From an uncultured Eubacteriales bacterium (lineage in GTDB: Bacteria; Bacillota; Clostridia; Peptostreptococcales; Anaerovoracaceae): a DNA stretch of 64,000 nt. The translations under genes and the position numbers were made by a program. The notes under the pieces are model-generated. The model ran no database searches. It saw nothing but the letters and a program-made list of their open reading frames with translations, and had not been told where the DNA came from. Positions 16,365-26,526 of this stretch are shown here, piece after piece; the first letter of the stretch is position 1; each line of letters starts with the position of its first letter. The DNA lies in contig CADCHO010000006.1 of NCBI GenBank assembly GCA_902801255.1, forward strand, positions 1-64,000. The letters are read 5' to 3'.

Positions 16365-19300
16365 TCACACGCCCAGGTCCACATCTATCACGCTGCCCGC
16401 TCTTGTTTTTGTCACCTTTATCTGTTGAGGAATGTTTTCCTTAAGTTCTTCTCTATGGCTGATGATCCCGACAAGTTTGTTAGTACTTGACAGATTCAGC
16501 AATATGTCCATTGCATTTTCAATGGATTTCCGGTCAAGTGTGCCGAACCCCTCATCGATGAACAGCGCATCCATCTGGATTCCGCCGACATTGGTTGAAA
16601 CGGTATCAGAAAGGCCAAGAGCAAGGCTCAATGACGCTTTGAAACTCTCTCCTCCTGAAAGATTACCGACAGGTCTCTTATGTCCTGTATGGTTATCCAA
16701 CACTTCAAGGTCAAGGAATGTATTGCTTCTTTTCCCCAGCGAATCTTCCTGTCTGAACAGTTCGAACTGCCCATCGCTCATTGGAAGCAGTCTTTTGTTG
16801 GCAGCGTGTATGATTCCATCGAATCCTGTTGCCTGAATGTATTGTTCAAGCGTTATCTTACCGTTCCTTGTCTGTCCCCTCACAAGGTCATACAACGTCT
16901 TCATTATAGTGTTGTTCTTTGTGGCAGATTCCAGCTTCTCTATCTGATTCTCTATATTTGTCTTCTTATCAGAATTCGTTGTTATCCTGAGATCTATTTC
17001 TGTCTTTCTGCTTCTTGATGCGTTTACTATATCCCGTTGCCCGTCTACCTCTTTATTCAGCACATCAACATCTGTAAGAATTTTGCCTTCTGCATCTTTC
17101 TTTGCCTGAATCAGCTGCGTTTTATTTAGTTCAACAGCAGTCTCATAACCCTTGATTTCCTCATCAGCTGCCTCGATTGCCTCATCTGAAACGATAAACA
17201 GCTTCATCGTCTCGATATCATCAAACCCATATTCCTTCAGTTTGTTATAAAGGTTGTCCTCAAACTCATTTTCATCTTTCTGCAAACGCTCCAGACTCTC
17301 CTCAAGGGTTGCGATCGAAGCCTTCTTTTCTGCAACTGCAGTTTCTGCGGCATTTTTCTTTTCGTCTGCTGCTTTTATATTATTGATCAGTTCTTTTGCT
17401 TTTTCTTCTGCTTCCTTTTTCCTTTCATCTGCCTTTTCCCAGGTATCAAAAGCAAGTTCACCTATGTTTTTGAGGGAAGTGTTCGCTTCTGTCAGCTTTA
17501 TTGACACATTCTGCAATTCCTCTGTAATCGACTTCTTTTGTTCATTTACTGAATCGGCATCCTCCCCCTGAGCCTTCTCCAGCAGTGTTCGGGTCTCCTC
17601 CAAAATCGTACAGTCGTTCTCTACCTGAGATCGTCTCTCCTCATTATCGGCGATGAGCTGTTCAACACTGACTTTTGTTTTTTCTGCAGCCTTTAAAATT
17701 TCATCTACATCATCCGAATCCGCACTTACTGTAATAAATTCATTGTTGAAACACTTCGACGCGGCTTCTCTGATATTATCTTCTGCACCTTTCAATGCGG
17801 TTCTTTCTGCTGTTACATTCTGCAGTGCAGTATTTTTTGATTCAAGAGCATCATTCTCTTTTTTCTTAAGCTGATTGAGTTTCTCCTCAGTAACACTGTC
17901 TTCCGGCAGGATCGCCGGTTCCGGGTGATGTGTTGATCCGCAGACAGGACACTTTTTCCCTTCCTCAAGACCTTTTGCCAGGATTCCTGCCTGATTCTGC
18001 TCATATAATCTTTCTGCATCACGTCTTGCATCCAGAGCCACATCATATTTGTTTTCTGCCTGTTTAAATGCTTCCTGTTCTTTTCTCAGATTTTCTGAGT
18101 GAAGCCTCCGGTTCTCCTTTTTTTCTCCGAGTATATCCTGAATATCTTTTCTAAGCGCTTTAAGCGAGGTGTTTATATTATTCAGCGAGTTAAGTAAATC
18201 CGGCTGATTTTTAAGGGATTCGACAGTGTTCCTATAGCTTTCAATGCTTTCCTTAAGCTTTCTTTCTTTTTCTTCTATTGCTTTTTCTTTTGTTTTTAGA
18301 ACGTTTTTCTTTTCCTCAAGCGCCCCGATTTCCGTCCTGAGCTCATCGCGTCTTATGTAATCCTTTTTCTGTCTTGCAATAGCTTCGGCTTCTTTAGTAA
18401 GCTCATCAGCCTGCGGCCTCTTTTCTTCTGCGGCATTAAACTCTTCCGTTGCCTTTTCTGCTTTTTCTGAAAGCCTGATCAACAGTTCATTACTGTCACT
18501 GATATTCTTTTCTGCATCAGTTTTTTCCCGGCACTTTGCAGTCCAGCTGTTGAAAGCAGGTGCAACATTATATGAAGCAGTTTTCTGCTTAGCAAGCTTC
18601 TGAGCAAATGAATCCATTTCAGGCTTCTTTCCATCAAGTTTTTTCTTCTGTTCTGTCAGTTCATTAAGCCTGGTGATAAATCCGTTATTAATCTCTGCAG
18701 TTGAAAGCCTGTCTTTGAGGGCATCAAGGATCTTCTCTTCTCCTTTTATCTGCTCACTGATTACTTTTGAGGACTCTTCATCGCTTGCAACTATCCTGCC
18801 GATAACATCGACAAACTCATCTGCATTCCATGCGCTTCCGCTTGCTGTTGCTTTGCTCTGCAGCTCCTTCAGTTCAGCATCAAGTTCAGAACCTTCCGGA
18901 GCAGCAGCATCGCAGAAATACTGTATAATACTGTTTTCTGTCCGTACCCTCTCCTTACTGCTGGCATCCAGGCGATCCTTCAGTCTGTACTCTATGTTCT
19001 TATAGTTTTCCGTCATGAAGATAGTACGAAGTATTTCGGTCCTTTGTTCCGTTTTCGCGAACAGCAGGTCCCGAAATTCGCCCTGTGCTATCATTGCTAT
19101 TTGTTTGAACTGTTTTTCATCTATATGAAGAAGGTTTTTTACAGCGTTTTCTACCGGCTTGAGGCCTTCTACAGGCGGTTTATCTTCTTCATAGAACACT
19201 GCTGTTTCCTGCTGCTGGACAGTTCCTTCTCCGCGCAGTTTTTTTCTTTCGTAGGAGGGTCTCCTGAGAATATGATAGTTCCTGCCCTGATGCGAAAAGT

Positions 19301-19547
19301 AGAAATCAACATAGCTTTCGCATTCCGGGGCGGCATATTCACTTCTCAGATTCTTAGTATCACGGTAACGGCCGCTCGTAGACCCATAAAGTGCATAACA
19401 GATGGCATCAAAAATAGTTGTTTTTCCTGCTCCGGTATCTCCCGAAATAAGGAAAAGTCCTTTTTCCTCAAACTGATCAAATCTTATCTCGGGAAGCTCT
19501 TCTGCATATGGACCAAAAGCACTGATTTTAAGCTTGATCGGCTTCAT
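16365..19547 (-). CDS. sbcC: exonuclease SbcC (Rad50-like ATPase)
   Basis: A 1060-residue SMC-like ATPase that forms the SbcCD nuclease complex, which cuts DNA hairpins and protein-blocked ends. The N-terminal Walker A, SGDTGAGKTTIFDAI, is at about 34-48. Long coiled coils run from about 180 to 900, interrupted by the zinc hook CPVC at about 532-535. The ABC signature NLSGGESFKASL and Walker B ALFIDEGFGTLD lie near 965-1015. It starts inside the last codons of sbcD (20-base overlap), so the two are translationally coupled, and nth lies upstream in the same run. Confidence 0.95.
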   Translation of the reverse strand: MKPIKLKISAFGPYAEELPEIRFDQFEEKGLFLISGDTGAGKTTIFDAICYALYGSTSGRYRDTKNLRSEYAAPECESYVDFYFSHQGRNYHILRRPSYERKKLRGEGTVQQQETAVFYEEDKPPVEGLKPVENAVKNLLHIDEKQFKQIAMIAQGEFRDLLFAKTEQRTEILRTIFMTENYKNIEYRLKDRLDASSKERVRTENSIIQYFCDAAAPEGSELDAELKELQSKATASGSAWNADEFVDVIGRIVASDEESSKVISEQIKGEEKILDALKDRLSTAEINNGFITRLNELTEQKKKLDGKKPEMDSFAQKLAKQKTASYNVAPAFNSWTAKCREKTDAEKNISDSNELLIRLSEKAEKATEEFNAAEEKRPQADELTKEAEAIARQKKDYIRRDELRTEIGALEEKKNVLKTKEKAIEEKERKLKESIESYRNTVESLKNQPDLLNSLNNINTSLKALRKDIQDILGEKKENRRLHSENLRKEQEAFKQAENKYDVALDARRDAERLYEQNQAGILAKGLEEGKKCPVCGSTHHPEPAILPEDSVTEEKLNQLKKKENDALESKNTALQNVTAERTALKGAEDNIREAASKCFNNEFITVSADSDDVDEILKAAEKTKVSVEQLIADNEERRSQVENDCTILEETRTLLEKAQGEDADSVNEQKKSITEELQNVSIKLTEANTSLKNIGELAFDTWEKADERKKEAEEKAKELINNIKAADEKKNAAETAVAEKKASIATLEESLERLQKDENEFEDNLYNKLKEYGFDDIETMKLFIVSDEAIEAADEEIKGYETAVELNKTQLIQAKKDAEGKILTDVDVLNKEVDGQRDIVNASRSRKTEIDLRITTNSDKKTNIENQIEKLESATKNNTIMKTLYDLVRGQTRNGKITLEQYIQATGFDGIIHAANKRLLPMSDGQFELFRQEDSLGKRSNTFLDLEVLDNHTGHKRPVGNLSGGESFKASLSLALGLSDTVSTNVGGIQMDALFIDEGFGTLDRKSIENAMDILLNLSSTNKLVGIISHREELKENIPQQIKVTKTRAGSVIDVDLGV

Positions 19548-20691
19548 TGATCACACCTGCCTCTCTCGCTGCTGACATCATCACTTCAAGTTCCTCATCG
19601 CTGATCTCTGTTCCGTACATTTTCAGATAAAATTCTGAAATGATCTCCTCAAATGATCTGTCGCTTACTATTTCGCCTATATCAAAATTCTCTATTTCCT
19701 TCGTATGAGAGTTCTGATAATCGATTTTTATTGTATTAGGATAGTATTGCTGCACTATGCCCATGACATCATTGATGATATCTTCATCTGTCAGAGTTAC
19801 ATACATATAGTCCTCAGGATCAACGATATTCTCTGCTTTCAGCAGCTGATCAAGTCTACCCGTGATATGCCTTAGATCTCTCAATGGATCCAGCGGGAGC
19901 AGATCAACTGTTACAGATCCCTTTTCTCCGATATCGATCAAAGGAACAGATTTACTGCTGCCTGCCTCATTTAGTGAATACTTGAGGATCGAACCTGAAT
20001 ATCTTATATGCTCGTAACCTACACTCTGAGGAGAATGAAGATGTCCCAAAGCTACATAGTCAAATTCTTTGAATATCTCACTGCTTATCTGCTCAATAAG
20101 CCCTACATTCTGAACAGATGCACCTTCAGACCCCGCTATATGAGGCGCTGTGTTCCCGACAACAAATTGATGGGCTATAAGAATATTCCTCGCCGACCAG
20201 TCAATATCTGCCTGTCTTATCACGGTTCTCACTGCATCCTCGTAAGTCTCTATCACGCTATCTTTGCAATAATGTTTTACCTGTGAAGCTTTGACAAATG
20301 GCAGCATGTAGACATTCAGATCTCCAAACTTGTCTTCATCAGTTATTTTTACGAGCTCACCATTGAATGTTGAAGTGATATATATTCCTCTGCTTGAAAA
20401 CAGCCTGCTTCCGTATTCAAGCCTGTCTTCTGAATCATGGTTGCCGCTGATAATATAAGTTTTAATATTCTCTGACGAAAGCTCGCTGATGAAGTTATCC
20501 AAAAGATTTACCGCTGCTTCTGATGGTAAACTCCGGTCATATACATCACCGGCTATCAGAACAGCATCTACATTTTTTTTTCTGATGATGTCCAATACAT
20601 GATTCAGTATATATTTCTGATCCTCAATAAGGCTGTACTCTCCCAAAGTCTTTCCAAGATGCAGATCACCTAAATGTATTATTCTCATCAA
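19528..20691 (-). CDS. sbcD: exonuclease SbcD (Mre11-like nuclease)
   Basis: A 387-residue metallophosphoesterase nuclease partner of SbcC. The phosphoesterase motifs are in order: HLGDLHLG (about 6-13), IAGDVYDRS (about 46-54), ISGNHDSEDRL (about 80-90), LIAHQFV (about 170) and ALGHLHSPQ (about 216). The C-terminal capping and SbcC-binding part ends with an acidic EISDEELEVMM stretch. Its ATG overlaps the nth stop in an ATGA arrangement, so nth-sbcD-sbcC form one coupled repair operon. A second Met directly after the first leaves one codon of uncertainty in the start. Confidence 0.95.
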   Translation of the reverse strand: MMRIIHLGDLHLGKTLGEYSLIEDQKYILNHVLDIIRKKNVDAVLIAGDVYDRSLPSEAAVNLLDNFISELSSENIKTYIISGNHDSEDRLEYGSRLFSSRGIYITSTFNGELVKITDEDKFGDLNVYMLPFVKASQVKHYCKDSVIETYEDAVRTVIRQADIDWSARNILIAHQFVVGNTAPHIAGSEGASVQNVGLIEQISSEIFKEFDYVALGHLHSPQSVGYEHIRYSGSILKYSLNEAGSSKSVPLIDIGEKGSVTVDLLPLDPLRDLRHITGRLDQLLKAENIVDPEDYMYVTLTDEDIINDVMGIVQQYYPNTIKIDYQNSHTKEIENFDIGEIVSDRSFEEIISEFYLKMYGTEISDEELEVMMSAAREAGVINEADQA

Positions 20692-21338
20692 TGCTCTCCT
20701 TCTTTTTCATGATGCAGGCACAGATCTGCAAGGAGGCAGGCTCCGCAGTCCGGTTTACGCGCGTGGCAGACTTTTCTGCCATGGAATATCAGCAGATGAT
20801 GAGCTCTGGACCATTGATCCTCCGGCAGTCTTTCCATGAGCATGTTTTCTACCCCGTTCGGATCCTTTGCGCATGTCAGTCCTATACGGTTAGATACTCT
20901 GAAGACATGAGTGTCGACCGCTATCCGGGCTTGCCCGAAGCCTTCGGCAAGCACAACATTTGCAGTCTTCCGGCCTACTCCCGGAAGTTTAACGAGATCT
21001 TCAAAACGCCCCGGTACTTCTCCACCGTAATCTGAAACCAGCATTTTTGAAAGAGCCACTATGTTTTTTGATTTGTTCTTATAAAGTCCTATTGTTTTTA
21101 TGATCTCCTGAATATCGAGCAGATCTGCTTCTGCCATCGCTTCAGCTGTAGGATATTTTGAAAACAGTACCGGAGTCACTTTGTTGACCGATACGTCCGT
21201 CGTCTGTGCCGAAAGCATCACTGCCGACAGCAGCTGAAAGTGCGTTCCGAAATCGAGTGCACATGCGGCTTCCGGGTGCATTTTCTCCAGCCTGTCCATG
21301 ATTTCAGGTATGTTTTTGTCCTGGATCAGTTCTTTCAT
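20688..21338 (-). CDS. nth: endonuclease III
   Basis: A 216-residue base-excision-repair glycosylase/AP lyase that removes oxidised pyrimidines. The helix-hairpin-helix LPGVGRKTANVVL (about 112-124) has the catalytic Lys, and AVDTHVFRVSNRIGL (about 133-147) has the catalytic Asp. The 4Fe-4S cluster loop is C-x6-C-x2-C-x5-C (about 190-206), intact. Length is standard. It leads the nth-sbcD-sbcC run. Confidence 0.96.
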   Translation of the reverse strand: MKELIQDKNIPEIMDRLEKMHPEAACALDFGTHFQLLSAVMLSAQTTDVSVNKVTPVLFSKYPTAEAMAEADLLDIQEIIKTIGLYKNKSKNIVALSKMLVSDYGGEVPGRFEDLVKLPGVGRKTANVVLAEGFGQARIAVDTHVFRVSNRIGLTCAKDPNGVENMLMERLPEDQWSRAHHLLIFHGRKVCHARKPDCGACLLADLCLHHEKEGEH

Positions 21339-21364
21339 ATTTCTGTTTCCTTATATATCAGACA

Positions 21365-21387
21365 GGCAGCAGTCTGAAGCTGCTGCC
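21365..21387. repeat. GC-rich hairpin without a T tract
   Basis: GGCAGCAG (21365-21372) pairs perfectly with CTGCTGCC (21380-21387) across a 7-base loop between the M50 protease gene and nth. No run of T follows on either strand, so it may be an RNA stability or pausing element rather than an intrinsic terminator. Confidence 0.45.
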
Positions 21388-21399
21388 TTGTAATTAACT

Positions 21400-22020
21400 C
21401 TATAATAGTGCTCCGACTATAAGCGATACGAGCGGGGTGAGTATGAGATCTGTCACATTGAATACGATCAGTGCAAGCAGTATCCACGTGCCATACTGAT
21501 AGACTTTATACCACCAGCTGTATCTGTCCAGTCTGAATATCTGAGTCAGTATTCCCCATCCATCCAGCGGTGGGCATGGTATCAGATTGAATATCATAAG
21601 CACGACATTGATGCTTACGATGTAAAAGATCATCAGGTATATGTTATATACAAGATCTGATGCGACTGCACCGCTGAACATCCTTACCATAGCTCTTGCC
21701 GGTATCGCAAAGATCACTGCAAGGAGAAGGTTCATTGTAACGCCGGCAATGGCGACCAGAAATTCATCTCGTCTTCGGTGTTTGTAATATCCCGGATCGA
21801 TCTGCACAGGTTTTCCCCAGCCGAATCCTACAAGCAGAAGCGCCAGAAAACCCATCCAGTCTATATGGGCAAGCGGATTAATAGTGACTCTTCCCTGCCT
21901 TCTCGGCGTCGGATCCCCGAGTTTGTCAGAAACCCAGGCGTGAGCAAATTCGTGGAAACTGAGTCCGATTATGATGCCCGGAAGCATCAGTATTTTTGTA
22001 AGTATGATATCTGCGTTCAA
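21400..22020 (-). CDS. site-2-protease-family membrane metallopeptidase (M50)
   Basis: A 206-residue polytopic membrane protein with about five hydrophobic segments. The zinc motif HEFAHAW is in the first helix (about 23-29), and the second metal-ligand block LIPCPPLDGW (about 146-155) carries the expected Asp. This is the short YwhC/SpoIVFB-like group of intramembrane zinc proteases; the substrate is unknown. The start is TTG: the only upstream ATG is out of frame, and an AAAGGA motif precedes the TTG by about 8 bases. It follows cls by 30 bases and may be the last gene of the long plsX-led run. Confidence 0.87.
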   Translation of the reverse strand: MNADIILTKILMLPGIIIGLSFHEFAHAWVSDKLGDPTPRRQGRVTINPLAHIDWMGFLALLLVGFGWGKPVQIDPGYYKHRRRDEFLVAIAGVTMNLLLAVIFAIPARAMVRMFSGAVASDLVYNIYLMIFYIVSINVVLMIFNLIPCPPLDGWGILTQIFRLDRYSWWYKVYQYGTWILLALIVFNVTDLILTPLVSLIVGALL

Positions 22021-22050
22021 TTGATCATTCCTTTCCGGTAAATTGAAATC

Positions 22051-23535
22051 CTAAAGGATCTCCGTGAGCAGTCTCGATATTGACTCTGCCGCTCTTTCTG
22101 AATTGGAGATACGGTCTCTGTCATCCTGCGTATATGGACGGGACAGGCTTATGTCAGCCATGAATCTTTCATCCAGATCCGCTGTTACGCCTTTGTCATA
22201 TATAAATGCATTTGACTCAAAATTGAGTCTGAAACTTCTGATGTCAAAGTTGGATGACCCGACTGTGCATACCTCTCCGTCTACACTCATCGTCTTGGCA
22301 TGCATGAATCCGTTTTCATAGATATATATCTTAGCGCCTTCTTTTATAAGCCTGCCGGCATTGTATAGCGTAGTTCTGTACACGAACGGATGGTCAGGCA
22401 TGCATGGGATCATTATCCTTACGTCTATGCCCGATCTTGATGCCATACGAAGCGATTCCATCATCGGCTCATCAGGCACAAGATAAGGTGTCTGGATATA
22501 TATGTTCTTTCTGGCATTCGTGATCATTTTCATGAGTGCCATTTTGATCTCTTCCTTTTCGGATTCCGGTCCGCATGAGATTATCTGTACATGGATATCG
22601 CCTGTTTTAGGCTTGAAAGCATACCTCACCGACTGGTCTATAAGATCAAGTTCTTCTTTTGAGGCATAGCGCCAGTCCATATAGAACCTTTCATTCAGAG
22701 TGGTGAGAGCATTGCCTCTTATGATCAGCTGCGTATCCCTCCAGTATCCGAACTTTTTCTTGTATCCGAGATACTCTTTGGCGATGTTGAATCCGCCGAT
22801 ATATCCTATCTCATTATCGATTATTGCCAGTTTGCGGTGATTACGGTAGTTTATCCTGAAGTACATGTGCCTTATCAGAGGCTTGAAGAAAAATGCATAT
22901 CTGCCTCCGGCCCTTTTGAAAGCTTTCAGATCAGAGTAGCCTATGCTGCGGCTTCCAAGTGCATCCATCAGGAGCCTTACCTTGACTCCCTCCTGTGCCT
23001 TTCTGGTAAGGAGCTCTATGAGTCTCCTGCCGACAAAATCATCCTTGACTATGTAAAAGCATAGTTTGATGGTATACTTCGCATTTTCGATATCTCTGCA
23101 AAGTCTCTCAAACATCTCCTTCCCGTCGGTGATTATCTCAACACTGTCATTGGCGGTCAGAAATGAATCGGCATACTCCAGATTCATGCTTACCATGTCT
23201 TTCCAGCGTCCTGTGACAGCATCATCATCGACAGTCATGCTCTTTCTCACCGCTTCCTTTTGCATTTTGATCAGAGCGTTTTTGCCTTCCTGTTCGTCTT
23301 CAGTCATTTTGAAAATCTGCTGTCTGGCGATATGCTGGGAAAAGATCATGTAGAGGAACAATCCCACAGCCGGTACCATGAACAAAATCATTATCCATGC
23401 CATTGTCGCAGAAGGTGATTTTGAGTCATCAAAGAAAATCAGACCCAGCGCTATAAGAGCATTCAGGACATATACGATAGCCATTATATGCGACAATGTG
23501 AAAAACTGCAGGAACTGCTCCAGTATGCCCGTCAT
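22051..23535 (-). CDS. cls: cardiolipin synthase (phospholipase D family)
   Basis: A 494-residue membrane enzyme making cardiolipin from two phosphatidylglycerols. Two N-terminal membrane helices (about 10-30 and 40-62) precede the two HKD motifs: HRKLAIIDNEIGYIGG (about 233-248) and HAKTMSVDGEVCTVGSSN (about 413-430). Length is typical. Its ATG overlaps the miaB stop by 4 bases (ATGA). It ends a chain of lipid genes in this unit (plsX, plsY, gpsA), so a role in the same membrane-lipid programme is likely. Confidence 0.94.
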   Translation of the reverse strand: MTGILEQFLQFFTLSHIMAIVYVLNALIALGLIFFDDSKSPSATMAWIMILFMVPAVGLFLYMIFSQHIARQQIFKMTEDEQEGKNALIKMQKEAVRKSMTVDDDAVTGRWKDMVSMNLEYADSFLTANDSVEIITDGKEMFERLCRDIENAKYTIKLCFYIVKDDFVGRRLIELLTRKAQEGVKVRLLMDALGSRSIGYSDLKAFKRAGGRYAFFFKPLIRHMYFRINYRNHRKLAIIDNEIGYIGGFNIAKEYLGYKKKFGYWRDTQLIIRGNALTTLNERFYMDWRYASKEELDLIDQSVRYAFKPKTGDIHVQIISCGPESEKEEIKMALMKMITNARKNIYIQTPYLVPDEPMMESLRMASRSGIDVRIMIPCMPDHPFVYRTTLYNAGRLIKEGAKIYIYENGFMHAKTMSVDGEVCTVGSSNFDIRSFRLNFESNAFIYDKGVTADLDERFMADISLSRPYTQDDRDRISNSERAAESISRLLTEIL

Positions 23536-24857
23536 TCCACTTCTCTTCCTTCAAGACTGAATGTTTTGCATTCCGTGATCTCAACCATGACTTTACGGCC
23601 CATGAGCTGCTCAGGGCTTTTGTCGGATGTAAAATTAACAAGCTTGAATCCGTCTGTTCTTCCGGCCAGTACTTTTTCATCACTGCGGCTCACGCCTTCA
23701 GCGATAACTTCACAGATGCGCCCTTTATATGCCTGATTCTTTTTAAGACTGATCTCATTCATCACATCAACAAGTCTGTCGAATCTCTCATGGCATACTT
23801 CATCAGGAACCTGATCTGTAAATTTAGCAGCCGGAGTCCCTTCCCTAGGCGAATAGATGAATGTAAAAGCCGAATCATATTCTACTCTTCTGGCGATATC
23901 GAGGGTTTCCTCAAAATCCTCATCTGTCTCCCCCGGAAAGCCTACGATTATATCCGTAGATATGGTGATGTCCGGATCAGTCTTTCTTAGTTTCTCTACT
24001 GTTTCGAGATATGACTCCCTGTTATAGTGCCTGTTCATACGCTTCAGGATCCTGTCGCTTCCGGACTGTACCGGAAGGTGGATATTGTGACAGAGTTTAT
24101 CGCATGTTCTGAAGCATTCGATCATTTCATCAGAGATATCTTTCGGATGTGAGGTCATGAACCTTATGCGTTCTATGCCATCAATGTCATTTACAGCTTT
24201 AATGAGATCTGCAAAGCTGTGACCTTCGGCATCCCTGTAGGAATCCACATTCTGACCAAGGAGCATAACTTCTATCACTCCGTCTGCCGCAAGCCGTTTT
24301 ATCTCGCTGCATACATCGCTGAGCATGCGGCTCTTTTCGCGTCCCCTCGTATAGGGAACTATGCAGTAAGTGCAGAAGTTGTTGCATCCGTACGTGATAT
24401 TGACAAGGGCTTTGTGACGGTGCATCCTGACCGGCTTCATGCCTTCTTCGCTTATATCCGGATTGTTTGCAATTATGGCACGCATGCGTCTGCCTGTTTT
24501 GAGTCTCTCTTCGAGAAGCTCAGGAAACTGGGCAATATTCTGCGTACCGAAGACTATGTCGACCCATGAAAAGCGTTTGTTGATCTCAGCCACCACTCTT
24601 GGCTGCTGAGGCATGCAGCCGCATACCGCAAGCACAAAGTCAGGGTTGTTCTTCCTGACCTTTTTAAACTGCCCCAGGGTTCCAAAGAATCTTTTGTCGG
24701 CATTTTCCCTTACACTGCAAGTATTTATGACTGTTATATCTGCCTTATATGGGTCATCGATATGCTCATAACCAAGGGCTTCAAGCAGGCCGGCGATGTT
24801 CTCTGAGTCATGCTCATTCATCTGACATCCGTATGTGATTATGTGGTATTTTCTCAT
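23532..24857 (-). CDS. miaB: tRNA-2-methylthio-N6-dimethylallyladenosine synthase
   Basis: A 441-residue radical-SAM methylthiotransferase that modifies A37 of tRNAs reading UNN codons. The N-terminal MTTase domain has the cluster cysteines in TYGCQMNEHD (C10), NTCSVRENAD and CGCMPQQ. The radical-SAM triad CNNFCTYC is near 158-165, and a TRAM domain ends the protein. It is embedded in an ATGA-overlap chain between gpsA and cls. The mutS gene that often follows miaB in Firmicutes is not here. Confidence 0.95.
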   Translation of the reverse strand: MRKYHIITYGCQMNEHDSENIAGLLEALGYEHIDDPYKADITVINTCSVRENADKRFFGTLGQFKKVRKNNPDFVLAVCGCMPQQPRVVAEINKRFSWVDIVFGTQNIAQFPELLEERLKTGRRMRAIIANNPDISEEGMKPVRMHRHKALVNITYGCNNFCTYCIVPYTRGREKSRMLSDVCSEIKRLAADGVIEVMLLGQNVDSYRDAEGHSFADLIKAVNDIDGIERIRFMTSHPKDISDEMIECFRTCDKLCHNIHLPVQSGSDRILKRMNRHYNRESYLETVEKLRKTDPDITISTDIIVGFPGETDEDFEETLDIARRVEYDSAFTFIYSPREGTPAAKFTDQVPDEVCHERFDRLVDVMNEISLKKNQAYKGRICEVIAEGVSRSDEKVLAGRTDGFKLVNFTSDKSPEQLMGRKVMVEITECKTFSLEGREVE

Positions 24858-25903
24858 TGAACCTCGTCTTTCTTGTCTCTTGACATCAGCATTCTGACTG
24901 CTTTCTCAGGAGCAAGTTTTCCCTTGAGAACAGCTCTTGTAGCCATGCATACCGGCATCTCGACGCCAAGTTTTTCAGCAAGGTCATAAACTGCATCAGC
25001 TGTGTAATAACCCTCTACGACTGATCCTACTTTTTCCACTGCTTCTTCAGCCTTGAGGCCGTCTCCGATCAGAAGTCCGCAGCGTCTGTTTCTAGAAAGG
25101 TCTGTAGCACATGTAACGATCAGATCTCCTATGCCCGCAAGACCCGAGAATGTTTCTCCGTTTGCACCCAACTTGAGTCCGAGTCTCTTTATTTCATGCA
25201 CAGAACGTGTCATAAGAGCGGCTCTGGCATTGCTTCCGAGCTTCATTCCATCTGAGATACCTGTAGCTATAGCGATGACGTTCTTTACAGCACCGGCAAT
25301 TTCAACACCTACCATATCATCCTGAGTATATATACGCAGCTGCTCTGACATGAATGCATCCTGAACGAATTTTGCTGCTTCAGGATCAGCTGATGCTGCC
25401 ACGATGCCTGCAGGAGCGTTCATTACTATCTCCTCAGCGTGGGTAGGTCCCGACAGAGCTACATATCTGACCTGCGGTATGGTTTCAGCAGCCACCTCGC
25501 TCATTCTTTTGAGAGTGTTCTTTTCAATACCTTTTGCGAGATTCACAACTGTAACGCCGTCTTCCAGATACTTCGATGCGTCAGCGGAAACCTGTCTGAA
25601 TGTCTGAGCAGGCACTGCGAACACTACAATATCTTTACCCGTTACAGCTTCGCCGATATCATTCGAATACTCAATTCTGTCGCTGAGAATGGCGTCAGGA
25701 AGATATCTGCTGTTGACATGTGTCTCTTTCATAGCCTCCAGAGCAGCTTTATTACGGCCATATAAAGTAACTCTGTGTCCGTTATGAACGATGAGGTTTG
25801 CCATGGCCGTTCCGAATGAACCGCTTCCAACTACAGCTACATCAAGTGCTTTATCACCAAGATCAGGTATACTGACTCCGGCATAATAATCTATAGGTTT
25901 CAT
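24854..25903 (-). CDS. gpsA: glycerol-3-phosphate dehydrogenase [NAD(P)+]
   Basis: A 349-residue enzyme reducing dihydroxyacetone phosphate to glycerol-3-phosphate for phospholipid synthesis. The Rossmann motif VVGSGSFGTAMANL (about 24-37) is preceded by about 20 extra residues not usual in the family. KGIEKNTLKRMSEV, LSGPTHAEEI (about 150-159), GAVKNVIAIATGISDGM (about 204-220) and GLAGIGDLIVTC (about 264-275) are typical substrate-site blocks. The ATG is fixed by an ATGA overlap with plsY. It supplies the substrate of PlsY, the preceding gene. Confidence 0.94.
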   Translation of the reverse strand: MKPIDYYAGVSIPDLGDKALDVAVVGSGSFGTAMANLIVHNGHRVTLYGRNKAALEAMKETHVNSRYLPDAILSDRIEYSNDIGEAVTGKDIVVFAVPAQTFRQVSADASKYLEDGVTVVNLAKGIEKNTLKRMSEVAAETIPQVRYVALSGPTHAEEIVMNAPAGIVAASADPEAAKFVQDAFMSEQLRIYTQDDMVGVEIAGAVKNVIAIATGISDGMKLGSNARAALMTRSVHEIKRLGLKLGANGETFSGLAGIGDLIVTCATDLSRNRRCGLLIGDGLKAEEAVEKVGSVVEGYYTADAVYDLAEKLGVEMPVCMATRAVLKGKLAPEKAVRMLMSRDKKDEVQ

Positions 25904-26526
25904 TTTGTCTGCTCCTTATCTTCCGTTTTATTGTTTCCTCCAATGGTAAGCTTCTCTTCTTCGCCCTTAGCTATCCTCTTGATGTTAGCCATATGCATAA
26001 CCATCAGGAATGCTGCCGCTGCAATAGCGAAATACAGATAATCCGGGGCGAAGTGCCATATCAGCAGAGGATATGCAAGCGCTGCTCCGAGAGAGGCCAC
26101 CGACATCCTGCGTGTAATACCAAAGAGTATTCCGGCAATCAGTATAGCTGCAAGGGCGCTGGCCCAGTTTAGTGCGAGTGCTGCACCAAATGCCGAGGCC
26201 ACACCTTTTCCTCCCTTGAAACCAAAGGCTGCCGGGAAGCAATGTCCAAGGATCACGCATGCAAACGCCACCATTGCCCCGTACTTTCCGCCGAGACTTA
26301 TACCGATCTTTACCGCTATAAAAGCCTTAAGAACATCTACTATAAATACAGTGATCCCGGCGCCCATCCCCATCACTCTGATAGTGTTGGTCATACCGGC
26401 GTTGCCGCTTCCCTCCTTACGGATATCAATACCTTTGATTTTTCCGATGATGATCGAAGGATTGATGTTTCCCAGGGCGTAAGCGATAAGTCCTATTAAA
26501 ATGAGCTTTAATGCTGGGCTGCTCAT
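25900..26526 (-). CDS. plsY: acyl-phosphate:glycerol-3-phosphate acyltransferase PlsY
   Basis: A 208-residue integral membrane acyltransferase that uses the acyl phosphate made by PlsX to acylate glycerol-3-phosphate. The family motifs are visible: GSGNAGMTNTIRV (about 37-49, normally GSGNxGATN), the HCFPAAFGFKGGKGVASAFGA block (about 94-114), and a later short serine-rich loop. About five hydrophobic helices are present, with a charged C-terminal tail. It overlaps both der upstream and gpsA downstream by 4 bases. The Met in place of Ala in GMTN is a small variation. Confidence 0.94.
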   Translation of the reverse strand: MSSPALKLILIGLIAYALGNINPSIIIGKIKGIDIRKEGSGNAGMTNTIRVMGMGAGITVFIVDVLKAFIAVKIGISLGGKYGAMVAFACVILGHCFPAAFGFKGGKGVASAFGAALALNWASALAAILIAGILFGITRRMSVASLGAALAYPLLIWHFAPDYLYFAIAAAAFLMVMHMANIKRIAKGEEEKLTIGGNNKTEDKEQTK